64,000 bases of DNA. Source: Myxococcota bacterium (GTDB lineage Bacteria; Myxococcota_A; UBA796). Positions 8,392 to 16,192 of the stretch are shown one piece after another. The DNA lies in NCBI GenBank assembly GCA_029251165.1, contig JAQXDW010000007.1, positions 186,001-250,000 of the forward strand, read 5' to 3'. Made by a program: the position numbers and the translations under genes. The notes below the pieces were generated by a model. That model had not been told where the DNA came from and did no database searches. It saw nothing but the letters and a program-made list of their open reading frames with translations. Position 1 is the first letter of the stretch. Each line of letters begins with the position of its first letter.

Positions 8392-9555
8392 TCAGAGAGA
8401 AAGTCGACCGCGGAAGTCCTGAAGCACGATCTCACCGTTGCGGATCCGAGCGACCTCGGGCAGCGGGGAGCGCGAGCGGGACTGCGCGGGCGGGAAGGCG
8501 ATCCGACGGCCGATCCGAATCTGGGTCGGCCGGAGGTCGAAGCTAATGATGAGAGCAGACTCGTCTCCGCTGCAGCCAGCGTGTGCCAGCCCCCGCAGCG
8601 CGCCGAGCACGATGATGTTTCCGTCGGCCTCGATCTGAGCGCCGGCGTTGACGTCTCCATAGACCAGGACGTCGCCGCGATAGCGAACCGAGGCACCAGA
8701 GCGCAGTGTGCGCTCGATGACCTGGACCCTGCGCTGCTTAGAGTCCTCGGTCGGACGTGCAGGGGGGACCTCGACGGGAAGCCCCATCGCGGCAGCAGAT
8801 CCTGCGATTAGCGTCTCCATGCCGCTGCGGACACCAGCGGGAGGGCGGCGAAGCACCTCAACGAGGACTGCACCGATGGCGTTGACCAGTGCGGGCGTCG
8901 GCGGGCGCTCCTCGAAGGACAGCCAGATGGGGCCATCGGGGAGCGAGGAGACGGTCAGCGCTTGGCGAAGTCCCTGAGGGGACTCGCTGGGGCCGATACG
9001 GAGGTAGACCCGGCCGCTGGCAGCAAAGTAGCGCAGCGGGGGAATCTCGATGGCGGAGACCGCGATGGTCTCTGCGAGGGTCTCGTCGAGCAGCTCATCT
9101 TCAGCAGGCTCGACAGGCTCGACAGGCTCGACAGGCTCGACAGGCTCGACAGGCTCGACAGCCTCAGCAGGCTCGACAGCCTCAGCAGGCTCGACAGGTC
9201 CTGCGGACTCAGCAACTTCAGCAGGCTCAATCGATTCAGCAGGCTCGACAGATGCTACGAACTCAGCAGCTTCAGCAGGCTCGACAGATGCTGCGGACTC
9301 GACAGATGCTGCGGACTCAGCAGCTTCAGCAGGCTCGACAGATCCTGCGGACTCAGCAGGCTCAATCGATGCTGTGATCACAGCAGATTCAAGGACTGCA
9401 GCAGTCCTCACAGAGACGGCCTCGACGATATCGGAGGCATCCCGCCCAGGCACATCCAGCAGGGAAACGCCGTCCCGCTCTGGAGTATCGGTGGTGCTCT
9501 CGAGGAACAGATCCTCTGAGAGCGCATCGGGGCTGGTGGGAGAGGAGTTTGCCAT
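8392..9555 (-). CDS. minC: Septum inhibitor MinC with a long acidic Pro/Glu repeat insert
   Basis: The C-terminal part (about 280-387) is the MinC beta-helix domain (RYRGDVLVYGDVNAGAQIEA, NIIVLGALRG). The region at about 178-265 fits the FtsZ-inhibiting MinC N-terminal domain. Between residue 61 and 151 is a low-complexity stretch of EPAE, SVEPAE and six consecutive VEP triplets, making the protein 387 residues against roughly 220-250 for typical MinC. The stretch follows a Ser/Thr/Asp-rich N-terminus. It is probably a flexible acidic tether. The gene is first in minCDE; ATG 9555 is preceded by AGAG and, 15 bases upstream, by a perfect 12-bp hairpin. Confidence 0.9.
   Translation of the reverse strand: MANSSPTSPDALSEDLFLESTTDTPERDGVSLLDVPGRDASDIVEAVSVRTAAVLESAVITASIEPAESAGSVEPAEAAESAASVESAASVEPAEAAEFVASVEPAESIEPAEVAESAGPVEPAEAVEPAEAVEPVEPVEPVEPVEPVEPAEDELLDETLAETIAVSAIEIPPLRYFAASGRVYLRIGPSESPQGLRQALTVSSLPDGPIWLSFEERPPTPALVNAIGAVLVEVLRRPPAGVRSGMETLIAGSAAAMGLPVEVPPARPTEDSKQRRVQVIERTLRSGASVRYRGDVLVYGDVNAGAQIEADGNIIVLGALRGLAHAGCSGDESALIISFDLRPTQIRIGRRIAFPPAQSRSRSPLPEVARIRNGEIVLQDFRGRLSL
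9106..9376. repeat. minC: 9-bp tandem repeat tract inside minC
   Basis: Six perfect copies of the 9-mer AGGCTCGAC occupy 9106-9159. Related 9-mers such as AGCCTCAGC, and imperfect units, continue to about 9376. On the coding strand the unit reads Val-Glu-Pro. Copy-number change by slippage would add or remove three residues without shifting frame. Confidence 0.9.
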
Positions 9556-9570
9556 TGCTCTCTACGCCGC

Positions 9571-9599
9571 GAGGCGGCAGGCGGGGAGCCTGCCGCCTC
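9571..9599 (-). promoter_or_regulatory. Perfect 12-bp hairpin in the minC leader
   Basis: GAGGCGGCAGGC (9571-9582) and GCCTGCCGCCTC (9588-9599) form a perfect inverted repeat with a 5-base loop, ending 15 bases before the minC ATG. All 12 pairs match and most are G-C, so it should be very stable in the mRNA. No T-run follows, so it is not an ordinary terminator. It could limit ribosome access, protect the 5' end, or be a DNA operator. Confidence 0.6.
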
Positions 9600-9725
9600 T
9601 GAGGCAGCGAGGAAATTGCGGTGGATAAGGGCCGACCGCGATGAGGTGGGAGATTCAAGGAAGGAGATCGAGGCGGGAACACCGATGGACATCGGGTGGG
9701 TGATCTAGACGAGCCACCCATGACG

Positions 9726-9754
9726 ATTTGAACGGATTGCACTTGTCTCGTCAA
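9726..9754 (-). promoter_or_regulatory. Candidate sigma70-type promoter for minCDE
   Basis: On the - strand TTGACG (9754-9749) and TCAAAT (9731-9726) are separated by 17 bases, downstream of an AT-rich stretch that could act as an UP element. Transcription would start near 9719, giving a leader of about 165 bases that includes the 9571-9599 hairpin. Confidence 0.35.
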
Positions 9755-9865
9755 GAGTATACTTTTATTTTTTATCAGGTATTTTAACTAAATATCCATA
9801 TTATATACTTCAAACGCCGGCTAAACCCCTAAAGAAAAGTATAGCATGCACCGGCATCGTTCCGC

Positions 9866-11623
9866 TCAAGGCACGGCGCCCTCAAGCTTCGGATGACGCG
9901 CAAGATCGGGATTATCAGCCAGAACCATGCGCGCTTCGGCAATCTGGCCTGCTGCAACCAGCATCTTGACGTATCGAATTCCGCTGCTGGTTCGCTCACC
10001 CGGCACGCGGAAGGCCCGACCCATGAACGCCGCCGCGGTGACCCGATCTCCAAGGTCCTCCTGGATCTGGCTCATGAACCGAAGGCTGGGGAAGTGATCC
10101 GGGAAGTCATCAATCACACGCTGCAGCGCCGCAGCAGCCTCAGCGTAGCGGCCTGCCCGATGGTGGAGGGCGGCGACATAGTTCCAGGCGCTGATGTTGC
10201 CAGCATCGAGCTCGAGTGAAGCCTCATACAGCTCCATGGCTTCATCCAGGCGCTGCTCCATGTAGGCGAGGTTGCCCTGGACATGCAGACACCACGCCGG
10301 GTCCTTCTCGATGATCCGATCCGCCGGTAGCCAGGGCAGCATGACCGCAGGAAGCACCAGCAGCCAGCGAGCACTGGGCCGCGCGCCCGCGCGCAGCCGG
10401 TGGATGGCCTGCCCAACCGCCGCAATGCCCAGCGGTGCCAGGAGGCAGACTACAGGCCAGGTCGCCAGCCGATAGCGGTCGGCAACCAGGAAGATGATCA
10501 GCGGCACATGCAGTGTCAGCCAGAGCCCACCGAGCAGCTTCCCCTCCCCTCTTTGCCGGATCGACACCAGGCCGATCAGCGCCAAGGGAAAGACAAGTCC
10601 GTAGCGGACCGGCAGCCATCCAATCCACCGCAGCGGATCAACCTCGACGCGGCAGCGGTAGTCCTCGTTGCGGGGAATCTCGGTGTTGTGAATCGACCAG
10701 TATGCCTTGGTCACGAGCGCGGCAGCCCAGGCGTCGGGGTGCTCCGCGATCTCCGCGAGCGTCCGCTGGCGCCAGTACACATTGCGCTCAGAGACATCTC
10801 GACTGGCTGGGTCGGCCTCCAGGACAAGCTTTCGAAACGGAAGCCCCGGCCGCAAGAATGCGGTCTGGCGCCAGGCCGGATTGTTGCCGAGGTAGAGGTT
10901 GACCCCTGCGTTGTGAGAGACAAGGGTGGGCTTGTCGAAGTCCTCGAGGTTCTTTGCCGTGGTCGGTATGAGGGTCACAGCCAGCCCTGCGACGAACAGC
11001 AGCCCGCGCAGCCGACGCGTCATGAAGAGCCACACACCGAGGACGCCTGCAGCGAGCAGGTAGGTCGGATGACAGACCACCGCGAGGCCGAGCAGCACAC
11101 CGCTGACCAGTCCAAGGGCCGCCCGCCTTCCCCACCAGGAGGTGGCGACCGCGCCGAGGAACAGCGCTGTGGTCAGCGCCGGGGTGAGGATGTCGAGCTC
11201 AAACAGCAGGGTGGTCGGATACAGGGTGAACAGCACCGCCGCTGCCGCCCCGGCCCACGGCACCCCCGAGCGCCCTCCGAGGCTGCGTCCGAGCCCCAGC
11301 AGCAGCAGCGAGGAGATCATCCCGAGGGCAGCATGGGCCCACCGCACAGCGGACAGCTCTGGTCGTCCGGTGAGGTGAGACAGCAGCGAGAGGAAGTAGG
11401 GGTAGCCGGGCGGCTGATAGAGCCCCTCGACGAACGGGTCCTTGCCGCTGAACAGGTCTCGCGCCTGCGCCCAGTAGGTGTAGGCATCGACCAGGGGATG
11501 CTCAGCGTAGTCGGTCGCGAAGAACGACAGCACAGCCGCGACACGGACCGCGATCACCAGGGCAATCGCCGACCACTCATACCATTTCAGGCGGGGGAGT
11601 TTCATCGACCCCACATAGCGCAT
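9866..11623 (-). CDS. GT39-like polyprenyl-sugar glycosyltransferase with C-terminal TPRs
   Basis: This 585-residue protein has about ten hydrophobic segments up to about residue 440. The first luminal loop (DYAEHPLVDAYTYWAQARDL, then QPPGYPYFLSL) is typical of the PMT/ArnT-like GT-C family. A soluble C-terminal tail of TPR-like repeats follows (AYMEQRLDEAMELYEASLEL, YAEAAAALQRVIDDFP). Such enzymes transfer a sugar from a polyprenyl phosphate to a protein or lipid outside the membrane. ATG 11623 has TAGCCT 8 bases upstream. ATG 11605, preceded by GTGGGG, is an equally possible start. Confidence 0.75.
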   Translation of the reverse strand: MRYVGSMKLPRLKWYEWSAIALVIAVRVAAVLSFFATDYAEHPLVDAYTYWAQARDLFSGKDPFVEGLYQPPGYPYFLSLLSHLTGRPELSAVRWAHAALGMISSLLLLGLGRSLGGRSGVPWAGAAAAVLFTLYPTTLLFELDILTPALTTALFLGAVATSWWGRRAALGLVSGVLLGLAVVCHPTYLLAAGVLGVWLFMTRRLRGLLFVAGLAVTLIPTTAKNLEDFDKPTLVSHNAGVNLYLGNNPAWRQTAFLRPGLPFRKLVLEADPASRDVSERNVYWRQRTLAEIAEHPDAWAAALVTKAYWSIHNTEIPRNEDYRCRVEVDPLRWIGWLPVRYGLVFPLALIGLVSIRQRGEGKLLGGLWLTLHVPLIIFLVADRYRLATWPVVCLLAPLGIAAVGQAIHRLRAGARPSARWLLVLPAVMLPWLPADRIIEKDPAWCLHVQGNLAYMEQRLDEAMELYEASLELDAGNISAWNYVAALHHRAGRYAEAAAALQRVIDDFPDHFPSLRFMSQIQEDLGDRVTAAAFMGRAFRVPGERTSSGIRYVKMLVAAGQIAEARMVLADNPDLARHPKLEGAVP

Positions 11624-11804
11624 CTCGGTACAGGCTATGGCTCCCCCCCGGAACCACTCCTGGTACTTCCAGGCAGACTTCGCAGCACCTCAGCTTCTCT
11701 CGGGTCAGGCCCTCGTGCCCTGAGGCCGCGAACACGAGGCTCTCTTCAGGGCGAACCAGCGCGCTGAGCGGGCCGCTGGTGTCGGAGCACCTGGCGCAGA
11801 GCAA
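11577..11804 (-). CDS. Possible small Cys-rich protein, start uncertain
   Basis: On the - strand a frame is open from a TGA at 11868-11870 down to the stop at 11577-11579. It has coding-like third-base GC use and encodes two Cys pairs (LCARC and RCCEVC) about 35 residues apart, a zinc-ribbon-like pattern. The only usable start is TTG 11804, although coding character extends upstream of it to about 11860. It overlaps the start of the GT39-like gene by 29-47 bases, which is unusual. It may be a real zinc-binding protein, a decayed gene, or chance. Confidence 0.35.
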   Translation of the reverse strand: MLCARCSDTSGPLSALVRPEESLVFAASGHEGLTREKLRCCEVCLEVPGVVPGGSHSLYRDALCGVDETPPPEMV

Positions 11805-11855
11805 GACGGTCCAGATCGCCCTCCCGCTGACCGATACCTGCCAGTAACCAGAGAA

Positions 11856-11881
11856 GCGGCGAGCACCTCAACACTCGCCGC
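11856..11881 (-). terminator. Hairpin downstream of a lipoprotein gene
   Basis: GCGGCGAG (11856-11863) and CTCGCCGC (11874-11881) are a perfect 8-bp inverted repeat with a 10-base loop, extendable past one mismatch by four more pairs. It starts 17 bases beyond the stop of the - strand lipoprotein gene. No clear T-run follows. Confidence 0.45.
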
Positions 11882-11898
11882 CCTCTCGCTGTCGTGGC

Positions 11899-12348
11899 TC
11901 AGTAGTAGTTGTAGGTCGCCGGGGCGAGAGTCAAGACGTCGTAGGCGTCATAGACGTCGTAGGCGACAATGTCGACCTCATAGCCACCGTAGTAGCAGTC
12001 GAGGTAGGTGGTGCTGCCGAGCCAGTCGCTGAACCACACGTAAGGATCATCGGTGGGGAACAGCTCGAAGGTCTCGACCCACTGGCCGGTTCGGATGTCG
12101 TAGACGTCGGCGTAGACCGCAGTGACGTCAAAGACTCCGTTGGCGTCGTCGACGTCTGCCTGGAAGTACCAGATGTCGTCGTTGAAGTATCCATCGTAGT
12201 AGCAGCCAGCATCTGCCCAGTTGATGTAGGGCGTGGCATTGGGGGCGGGCTCGTAGGTGTTCCCACCGCCACCTCCGCTGGATGGGTAGACGACGCACCC
12301 GGAGGTGGTCATGGCTGCGAGTCCGATAAGCGCGAGGGCCTTGTGCAT
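11899..12348 (-). CDS. Small Tyr/Asp-rich lipoprotein
   Basis: This 149-residue protein has a normal lipoprotein signal (MHKALALIGLAAMTTSGC, Cys 18), then a Gly-rich linker and a beta-rich domain unusually rich in Tyr and Asp (DVYDAYDV, CYYGGYEVD). I do not recognise a family. The domain may be an Ig-like or lipocalin-like small sandwich. ATG 12348 is preferred over the upstream frame because AGGAG lies 8 bases before it and the signal peptide begins there. It would be membrane-anchored facing the periplasm or surface. A hairpin follows its stop. Confidence 0.75.
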   Translation of the reverse strand: MHKALALIGLAAMTTSGCVVYPSSGGGGGNTYEPAPNATPYINWADAGCYYDGYFNDDIWYFQADVDDANGVFDVTAVYADVYDIRTGQWVETFELFPTDDPYVWFSDWLGSTTYLDCYYGGYEVDIVAYDVYDAYDVLTLAPATYNYY

Positions 12349-12676
12349 CTGGCGTCTCCTCTGTTTTCCAGGTCTGTACAAGAGACGCAACGATTTGTAA
12401 CTCATTCAATTTATTCTCCGCCGTCTCCGCTCAAGCGATCCCCGGCAGCCTCCAAGCGCGCTGACGTCCGGGCGGCCAGGGTGCTCGACCGCGCGAGGCC
12501 CCGCCGACCGCTGTGACCACAACGGACTCCACACATCAGAAGCAGGCAGCAGCCTAAAGCCCAGGTGCGCGGTTGACTGCTTCCCCTGGAGACCGACAGG
12601 GCCGCTATTGACTACCAGCCCGGACCGTCTCGACCGATAGAGCATGCGTTACGCTCCAGTCCACAGGGAAGCCCTC
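12349..12676. other. Divergent intergenic region
   Basis: This 328-base gap separates the lipoprotein gene (-) and the amidotransferase gene (+) and should hold both promoters. Two TTGACT hexamers lie in the right half on +, and TTACAA with TACAGA at 16-base spacing lies in the left half on -. None is convincing alone. I see no RNA gene or additional open frame. Confidence 0.5.
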
Positions 12677-13408
12677 ATGCCCACCGTCGCCCTCATCGAC
12701 CTCAACGCACGCCTCAGCAACCACGGTGTTCCCTCGATCATCGCGATGATCGAGGCGTCGGGGTGCCGGGTCGAGCAGTTCGAGCCACGGGTCGAAGGCT
12801 CCCTGCCCGGGTCAGGCTTTGATGCCTACATCCTCACCGGTGGCCCGGGCTCGCCCTTAGAGGATGCCCCCTGGCGACGTGCGGTGCTGGAGGCCATCGG
12901 GCAGTGGGAGGCTCCGATGGTTGGGGTGTGCATGGGCTTTCAGCTCCTCGCACAGGTCCATGGCTGGACGGTCCGACAGCTGTCGCGCCCCCGCCTGGGC
13001 ATCCACCGCCTGCGACTGACCGGCGCAGGCCGGGCTCACCCCCTCACCGCCTCTCTCGACGCCGACGCCGCCTTCGAGCAGCGAAGCTTCGGCGTCTTCG
13101 CCCCGGATACCTCCTCCGATGAGGTCCTGGCAACCAGCGAGGACGGTGACGTCACCGCTGCTCGGCTCGCGCCGAACATCTTCGGCGTCATCTTCCACCC
13201 CGAGGCAGGCCCAGACCTGATGGCCCGACTGTTCACCGAGGACAGCCCGATCCGCGAGAAGCTCCTGGAGCACCACGGTCCCGAGCAACTCCACCGCATG
13301 ATCGACCTCATCCCCCGGCTGGACGGCCCATTTCGGACCATCCTCCCGGGCTTCCTGAATCAAGCACGCCACCCAGCCCCGGAGAGACCGTGCAGCGCCT
13401 TGAGCTGA
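12677..13408 (+). CDS. Class I glutamine amidotransferase-like protein
   Basis: This 243-residue protein begins MPTVALIDLN. It has the oxyanion-strand LTGGPGSP, the nucleophile elbow GVCMGFQLL and the catalytic His-Glu in FHPEAGP. This is a complete type-1 GATase triad of the GuaA-like free-standing kind. It lacks a synthetase domain and no amide-accepting partner gene is next to it, so substrate is unknown; gamma-glutamyl hydrolase-like activity is possible. ATG 12677 is chosen because AGGGA precedes it and the fold begins there, although the frame is open from ATG 12644. It overlaps the next gene by 19 bases. Confidence 0.8.
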   Translation: MPTVALIDLNARLSNHGVPSIIAMIEASGCRVEQFEPRVEGSLPGSGFDAYILTGGPGSPLEDAPWRRAVLEAIGQWEAPMVGVCMGFQLLAQVHGWTVRQLSRPRLGIHRLRLTGAGRAHPLTASLDADAAFEQRSFGVFAPDTSSDEVLATSEDGDVTAARLAPNIFGVIFHPEAGPDLMARLFTEDSPIREKLLEHHGPEQLHRMIDLIPRLDGPFRTILPGFLNQARHPAPERPCSALS

Positions 13409-14541
13409 CCCATGACACCATCGGCCCTGTCAGCCGCGGACACCCCTGGGTCTACCGCAGCGGCCTGAAGGGTCGACCACACAGCCCCGGAACCCCCGTC
13501 CAGCTCATGGACAGCCGGAACAAAACCGTCGGCTTCGGCCTCACAGATGAAGGTGAGATCTCGGTGCGGGTGCTCGGTCGCTACCCTGAGCCTCTCCCGC
13601 GGCTCATCGCCCGGCGCGCTGAGGAGGCAATGGCCTCCCGAGCGCTGCTGCTTCCGGCACAGACCAACGCCTTCCGCGTCATCAACGGTGCCGGCGACGG
13701 ACTGCCCGGGCTGGTGGTCGACCGCTACGGAAGCCTCGCCGTGGTCCGACTGTACGGTCGCTGCTGGGAGCCGTGGCTCGACGACATCACCGAGGCCGTC
13801 CGCCAGCTCGACGGCATCACCAGCGTCCTGAGACGTTACGGCGTGCGTCGGGTCGACGATCGGAGGGGCGCGGACGTTCTCCACGGCCCTCGCCCCGCAG
13901 AGTCGATGGTGGTGGAGGAGGCCGGGATGAAGTTCCTGGTTCGCCCCTATGTCGGCCAGAAGACGGGACTGTTCCTGGATCAGCGGGCGCATCGTATCCA
14001 GATCGGGCACATCTCTGGCTCCCGGCAGGAGGTCGTCAACTTGTTCGCCTACACCGGCGGCTTCAGCGTCTATGCCGCAGCCGCTGGCGCGAAGCGGGTG
14101 ACCACGGTGGACATCTCCGAGCAGGCCATTGCCGATGCACGGGAGAACTTCCGCCTCAACGATCTCAGCGTCGCTCAGCATCGCTTCGTGGTGACCGACG
14201 TCTTCAAGTGGACCGCCGGCGAAGACAAGCCCGACCTCCTCATCTGTGATCCCCCCTCGCTCTCACGCTCCGCCAAGAGCGACGGAAATGCTGCGGTCGC
14301 CTACCGCGATCTCGCCACCCGCTGCGGACGAGAGGTTCCCGGCGGTGGACTGCTCGCGACCGCCTCCTGCACTGCGCGCCTGTCTCAGCCCCGATGGGAG
14401 CAGGCGGTCGGAGACGGGCTGCGCAAGGCCGGCCGCTGGTCGTGGCTGTGGCGCGCCGCAGAGCCCATGGACCACCCAGTCTCGGTCCACCACAATGAAG
14501 GCCGCTACCTCAAATTCGCGATCCTGAGACGACGTCGCTGA
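13390..14541 (+). CDS. RlmI-like rRNA 5-methylcytosine methyltransferase
   Basis: This 383-residue protein combines an N-terminal PUA-like domain (RGHPWVYRSGL near residue 16) with a central segment (FRVINGAGDGLPGLVVDRYG) and a Rossmann methyltransferase domain (NLFAYTGGFSVYAAAAGAK, VDISEQAI, LLICDPPS). This order is that of RlmI/YccW-type SAM-dependent enzymes that methylate 23S rRNA. The DPPS motif is present. The C-terminal SCTARL corresponds to the usual catalytic Cys region. GTG 13390 lies inside the end of the upstream gene, so translation is probably coupled. Confidence 0.85.
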   Translation: MQRLELTHDTIGPVSRGHPWVYRSGLKGRPHSPGTPVQLMDSRNKTVGFGLTDEGEISVRVLGRYPEPLPRLIARRAEEAMASRALLLPAQTNAFRVINGAGDGLPGLVVDRYGSLAVVRLYGRCWEPWLDDITEAVRQLDGITSVLRRYGVRRVDDRRGADVLHGPRPAESMVVEEAGMKFLVRPYVGQKTGLFLDQRAHRIQIGHISGSRQEVVNLFAYTGGFSVYAAAAGAKRVTTVDISEQAIADARENFRLNDLSVAQHRFVVTDVFKWTAGEDKPDLLICDPPSLSRSAKSDGNAAVAYRDLATRCGREVPGGGLLATASCTARLSQPRWEQAVGDGLRKAGRWSWLWRAAEPMDHPVSVHHNEGRYLKFAILRRRR

Positions 14542-14592
14542 GAGGGGAGCCCTCGCCTGCGATATATTCCCGCACTCCCCGGTGCAGAAGCG

Positions 14593-16167
14593 ATGGACTA
14601 TCCGCACAGCTATGGACCCTACACCCTCCTCGAGCGCCTCGGTCGCGGCGGAATGTCCGATGTCGATCTCGCGCGTCAGAGCGTAGCGTCCGCCAGCTAC
14701 GTCCGCTTCGTGGTGATCAAGCGGCTCCGCACAGAGATGACCGCCAACCCTGACTACGTCCGAATGTTCCAGGACGAGGCGCGCATCAACGCCGAGCTTC
14801 AGCATGCCAACATCGCCCAGGTGTACGCATTCGGGCAGACCGACGGGGAGTACTTCCTGGCGATGGAGTACATCGCTGGCTCCGATCTGAGGGGGGTCCA
14901 GGAGGCCGTGCTGCACGCCGGGCAGCAGATTCCCACCCGGATCGCGCTGCGCATCATGGCCGATGTCCTCTCCGCCCTCAGCTACGCACACAGCCGAGTC
15001 GACACCTACGGCAAGCCGATGCTCATCGTCCACCGCGACGTCAACCCGCGCAACATCATGCTCTCCGCCAGAGGCGAGGTAAAGCTGATCGACTTCGGCG
15101 TCGCGAAGGCCGCCAACCGGGCTGAGCAGACCGTCCGCCACACCTTCAAGGGCAAGTTTGCCTACATGGCCCCCGAGCAGCTCCAGGAGGAGGCCTTGGT
15201 CGACCATCGGGCCGACCTGTACGCAATGGGGCTGGTTCTTCATGAGCTGATCATGGGCAAGAGCCCGTTTGCTCGACTCAGCGACATCCAGATCATGCAG
15301 CGCACCCTCACCGGTCGAATCCCGCCGCTGTCTGCCCCGTCAGACCTCCCAGAGCCCACGACACTCCAGGCGCTTCACCAGCGCGCGCTGAAGATTTCCC
15401 CAGACGAGCGGTTCCAGACCGCTGACGAGATGCGCCTCGCTGTCGAGGTTGCCGCACAGTCGATGGGCGGCATCGCCGGTACCGAAGAGCTGATCGCCTT
15501 CCTCCGCTCGGTCTCTCCAGACTCGGCCGCCCTGCTTCAAGAGAAGCTGGAGGTCTGGCGTACGCAGCTGACTGAACCAGCACCACTGACCGCACCGGCA
15601 CCACACAGCGCTGCTCCCGAGCCCCACGACGACACCACCATCTCCATTCTCATGGAGTCTCGAAAGGCCGCCAGACCGATCCTGGCCGGGGTCGGAATCG
15701 GACTGCTCAGCGTCGCCATAGCGGCGCTCGCGGGCTTGACCTGGTCAGCGCTCCAGCAGCCGACTCCTGCTCAAGTCGTCGCTCCGCAGCCCGTCGCAGT
15801 GCCCGAGCAGGAGGCCGAAGACGCGGAATCCATGGCGGTGCCCGAGCAAGAGGCCGAGGAAACAGAACCGGTCGAGCACGTCCGCCCCCCATCCCCCCGA
15901 GCACCATCACGGGCCGCGAAGAAGAGGACGCCAGCGCAAGCCGAGGGCGATGCGGTGGGCAGCGGGCGCATCTCCGTGCCCGCGTTCCCAGGCAGCGGAC
16001 TGGAGGTTCAGCTCAACGGCAGCCGCATCGGCGTGACTCCGCTGCGGCTGGTCGAGGTGCCAGCCGGAGTCCACACCATCGCCGTCATCGACCCCAGCGG
16101 AGAGGGCTGGGAGGGCTCGGTGACGGTCGATGACGGTGGCTCTGAGGTGGTTCTCCCGCCGCGCTGA
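14593..16167 (+). CDS. Membrane Ser/Thr protein kinase with C-terminal PEGA domain
   Basis: The kinase domain (about 8-290) has the Gly loop GRGGMSDV (17-24), the ATP-binding Lys (VVIKRLR, about 43), the catalytic loop HRDVNPRN (147-154) and DFG (167-169), so it should be active. A single transmembrane helix at about 361-385 is followed by an acidic linker containing two copies of VPEQEAE, then a PEGA domain (GRISVPAFPGSGLEVQLNG to the end). PEGA domains usually sit on the outer side and bind surface structures, suggesting sensing across the membrane. TATATT lies 24 bases upstream of ATG 14593. The substrate-binding protein follows 25 bases after its stop. Confidence 0.92.
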   Translation: MDYPHSYGPYTLLERLGRGGMSDVDLARQSVASASYVRFVVIKRLRTEMTANPDYVRMFQDEARINAELQHANIAQVYAFGQTDGEYFLAMEYIAGSDLRGVQEAVLHAGQQIPTRIALRIMADVLSALSYAHSRVDTYGKPMLIVHRDVNPRNIMLSARGEVKLIDFGVAKAANRAEQTVRHTFKGKFAYMAPEQLQEEALVDHRADLYAMGLVLHELIMGKSPFARLSDIQIMQRTLTGRIPPLSAPSDLPEPTTLQALHQRALKISPDERFQTADEMRLAVEVAAQSMGGIAGTEELIAFLRSVSPDSAALLQEKLEVWRTQLTEPAPLTAPAPHSAAPEPHDDTTISILMESRKAARPILAGVGIGLLSVAIAALAGLTWSALQQPTPAQVVAPQPVAVPEQEAEDAESMAVPEQEAEETEPVEHVRPPSPRAPSRAAKKRTPAQAEGDAVGSGRISVPAFPGSGLEVQLNGSRIGVTPLRLVEVPAGVHTIAVIDPSGEGWEGSVTVDDGGSEVVLPPR

Positions 16168-16180
16168 GTCGAAAACCCGC

Positions 16181-16192
16181 TATCTTCTCGGC
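16181..16192 (+). promoter_or_regulatory. -10-like TATCTT six bases before GTG 16193
   Basis: TATCTT (16181-16186) is followed by six bases and then GTG 16193. The preceding string CGAAAACCCGC resembles the CGAAACCCGC before TATTCT at 24636. There is no Shine-Dalgarno sequence. Confidence 0.45.

Larger units (their letters stand above)
9556..9865. other. Intergenic region with AT-rich island
   Basis: This 310-base gap between minC and the GT39-like gene (both -) holds the minC leader hairpin and a promoter candidate. From about 9755 to 9845 the DNA is strongly AT-rich (runs such as TTTTATTTTTTAT), in sharp contrast to the surrounding sequence. I see no DnaA box, tRNA or open frame of note. 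Confidence 0.7.

Noticed and set aside
9106..9376. Non-coding satellite DNA
   Set aside because: The 9-bp period keeps the minC frame open and the flanks encode clear MinC domains.
14557..14592. Leaderless start for the PEGA kinase
   Set aside because: TATATT lies 24 bases upstream of the ATG, so the transcript would have an ordinary short leader.
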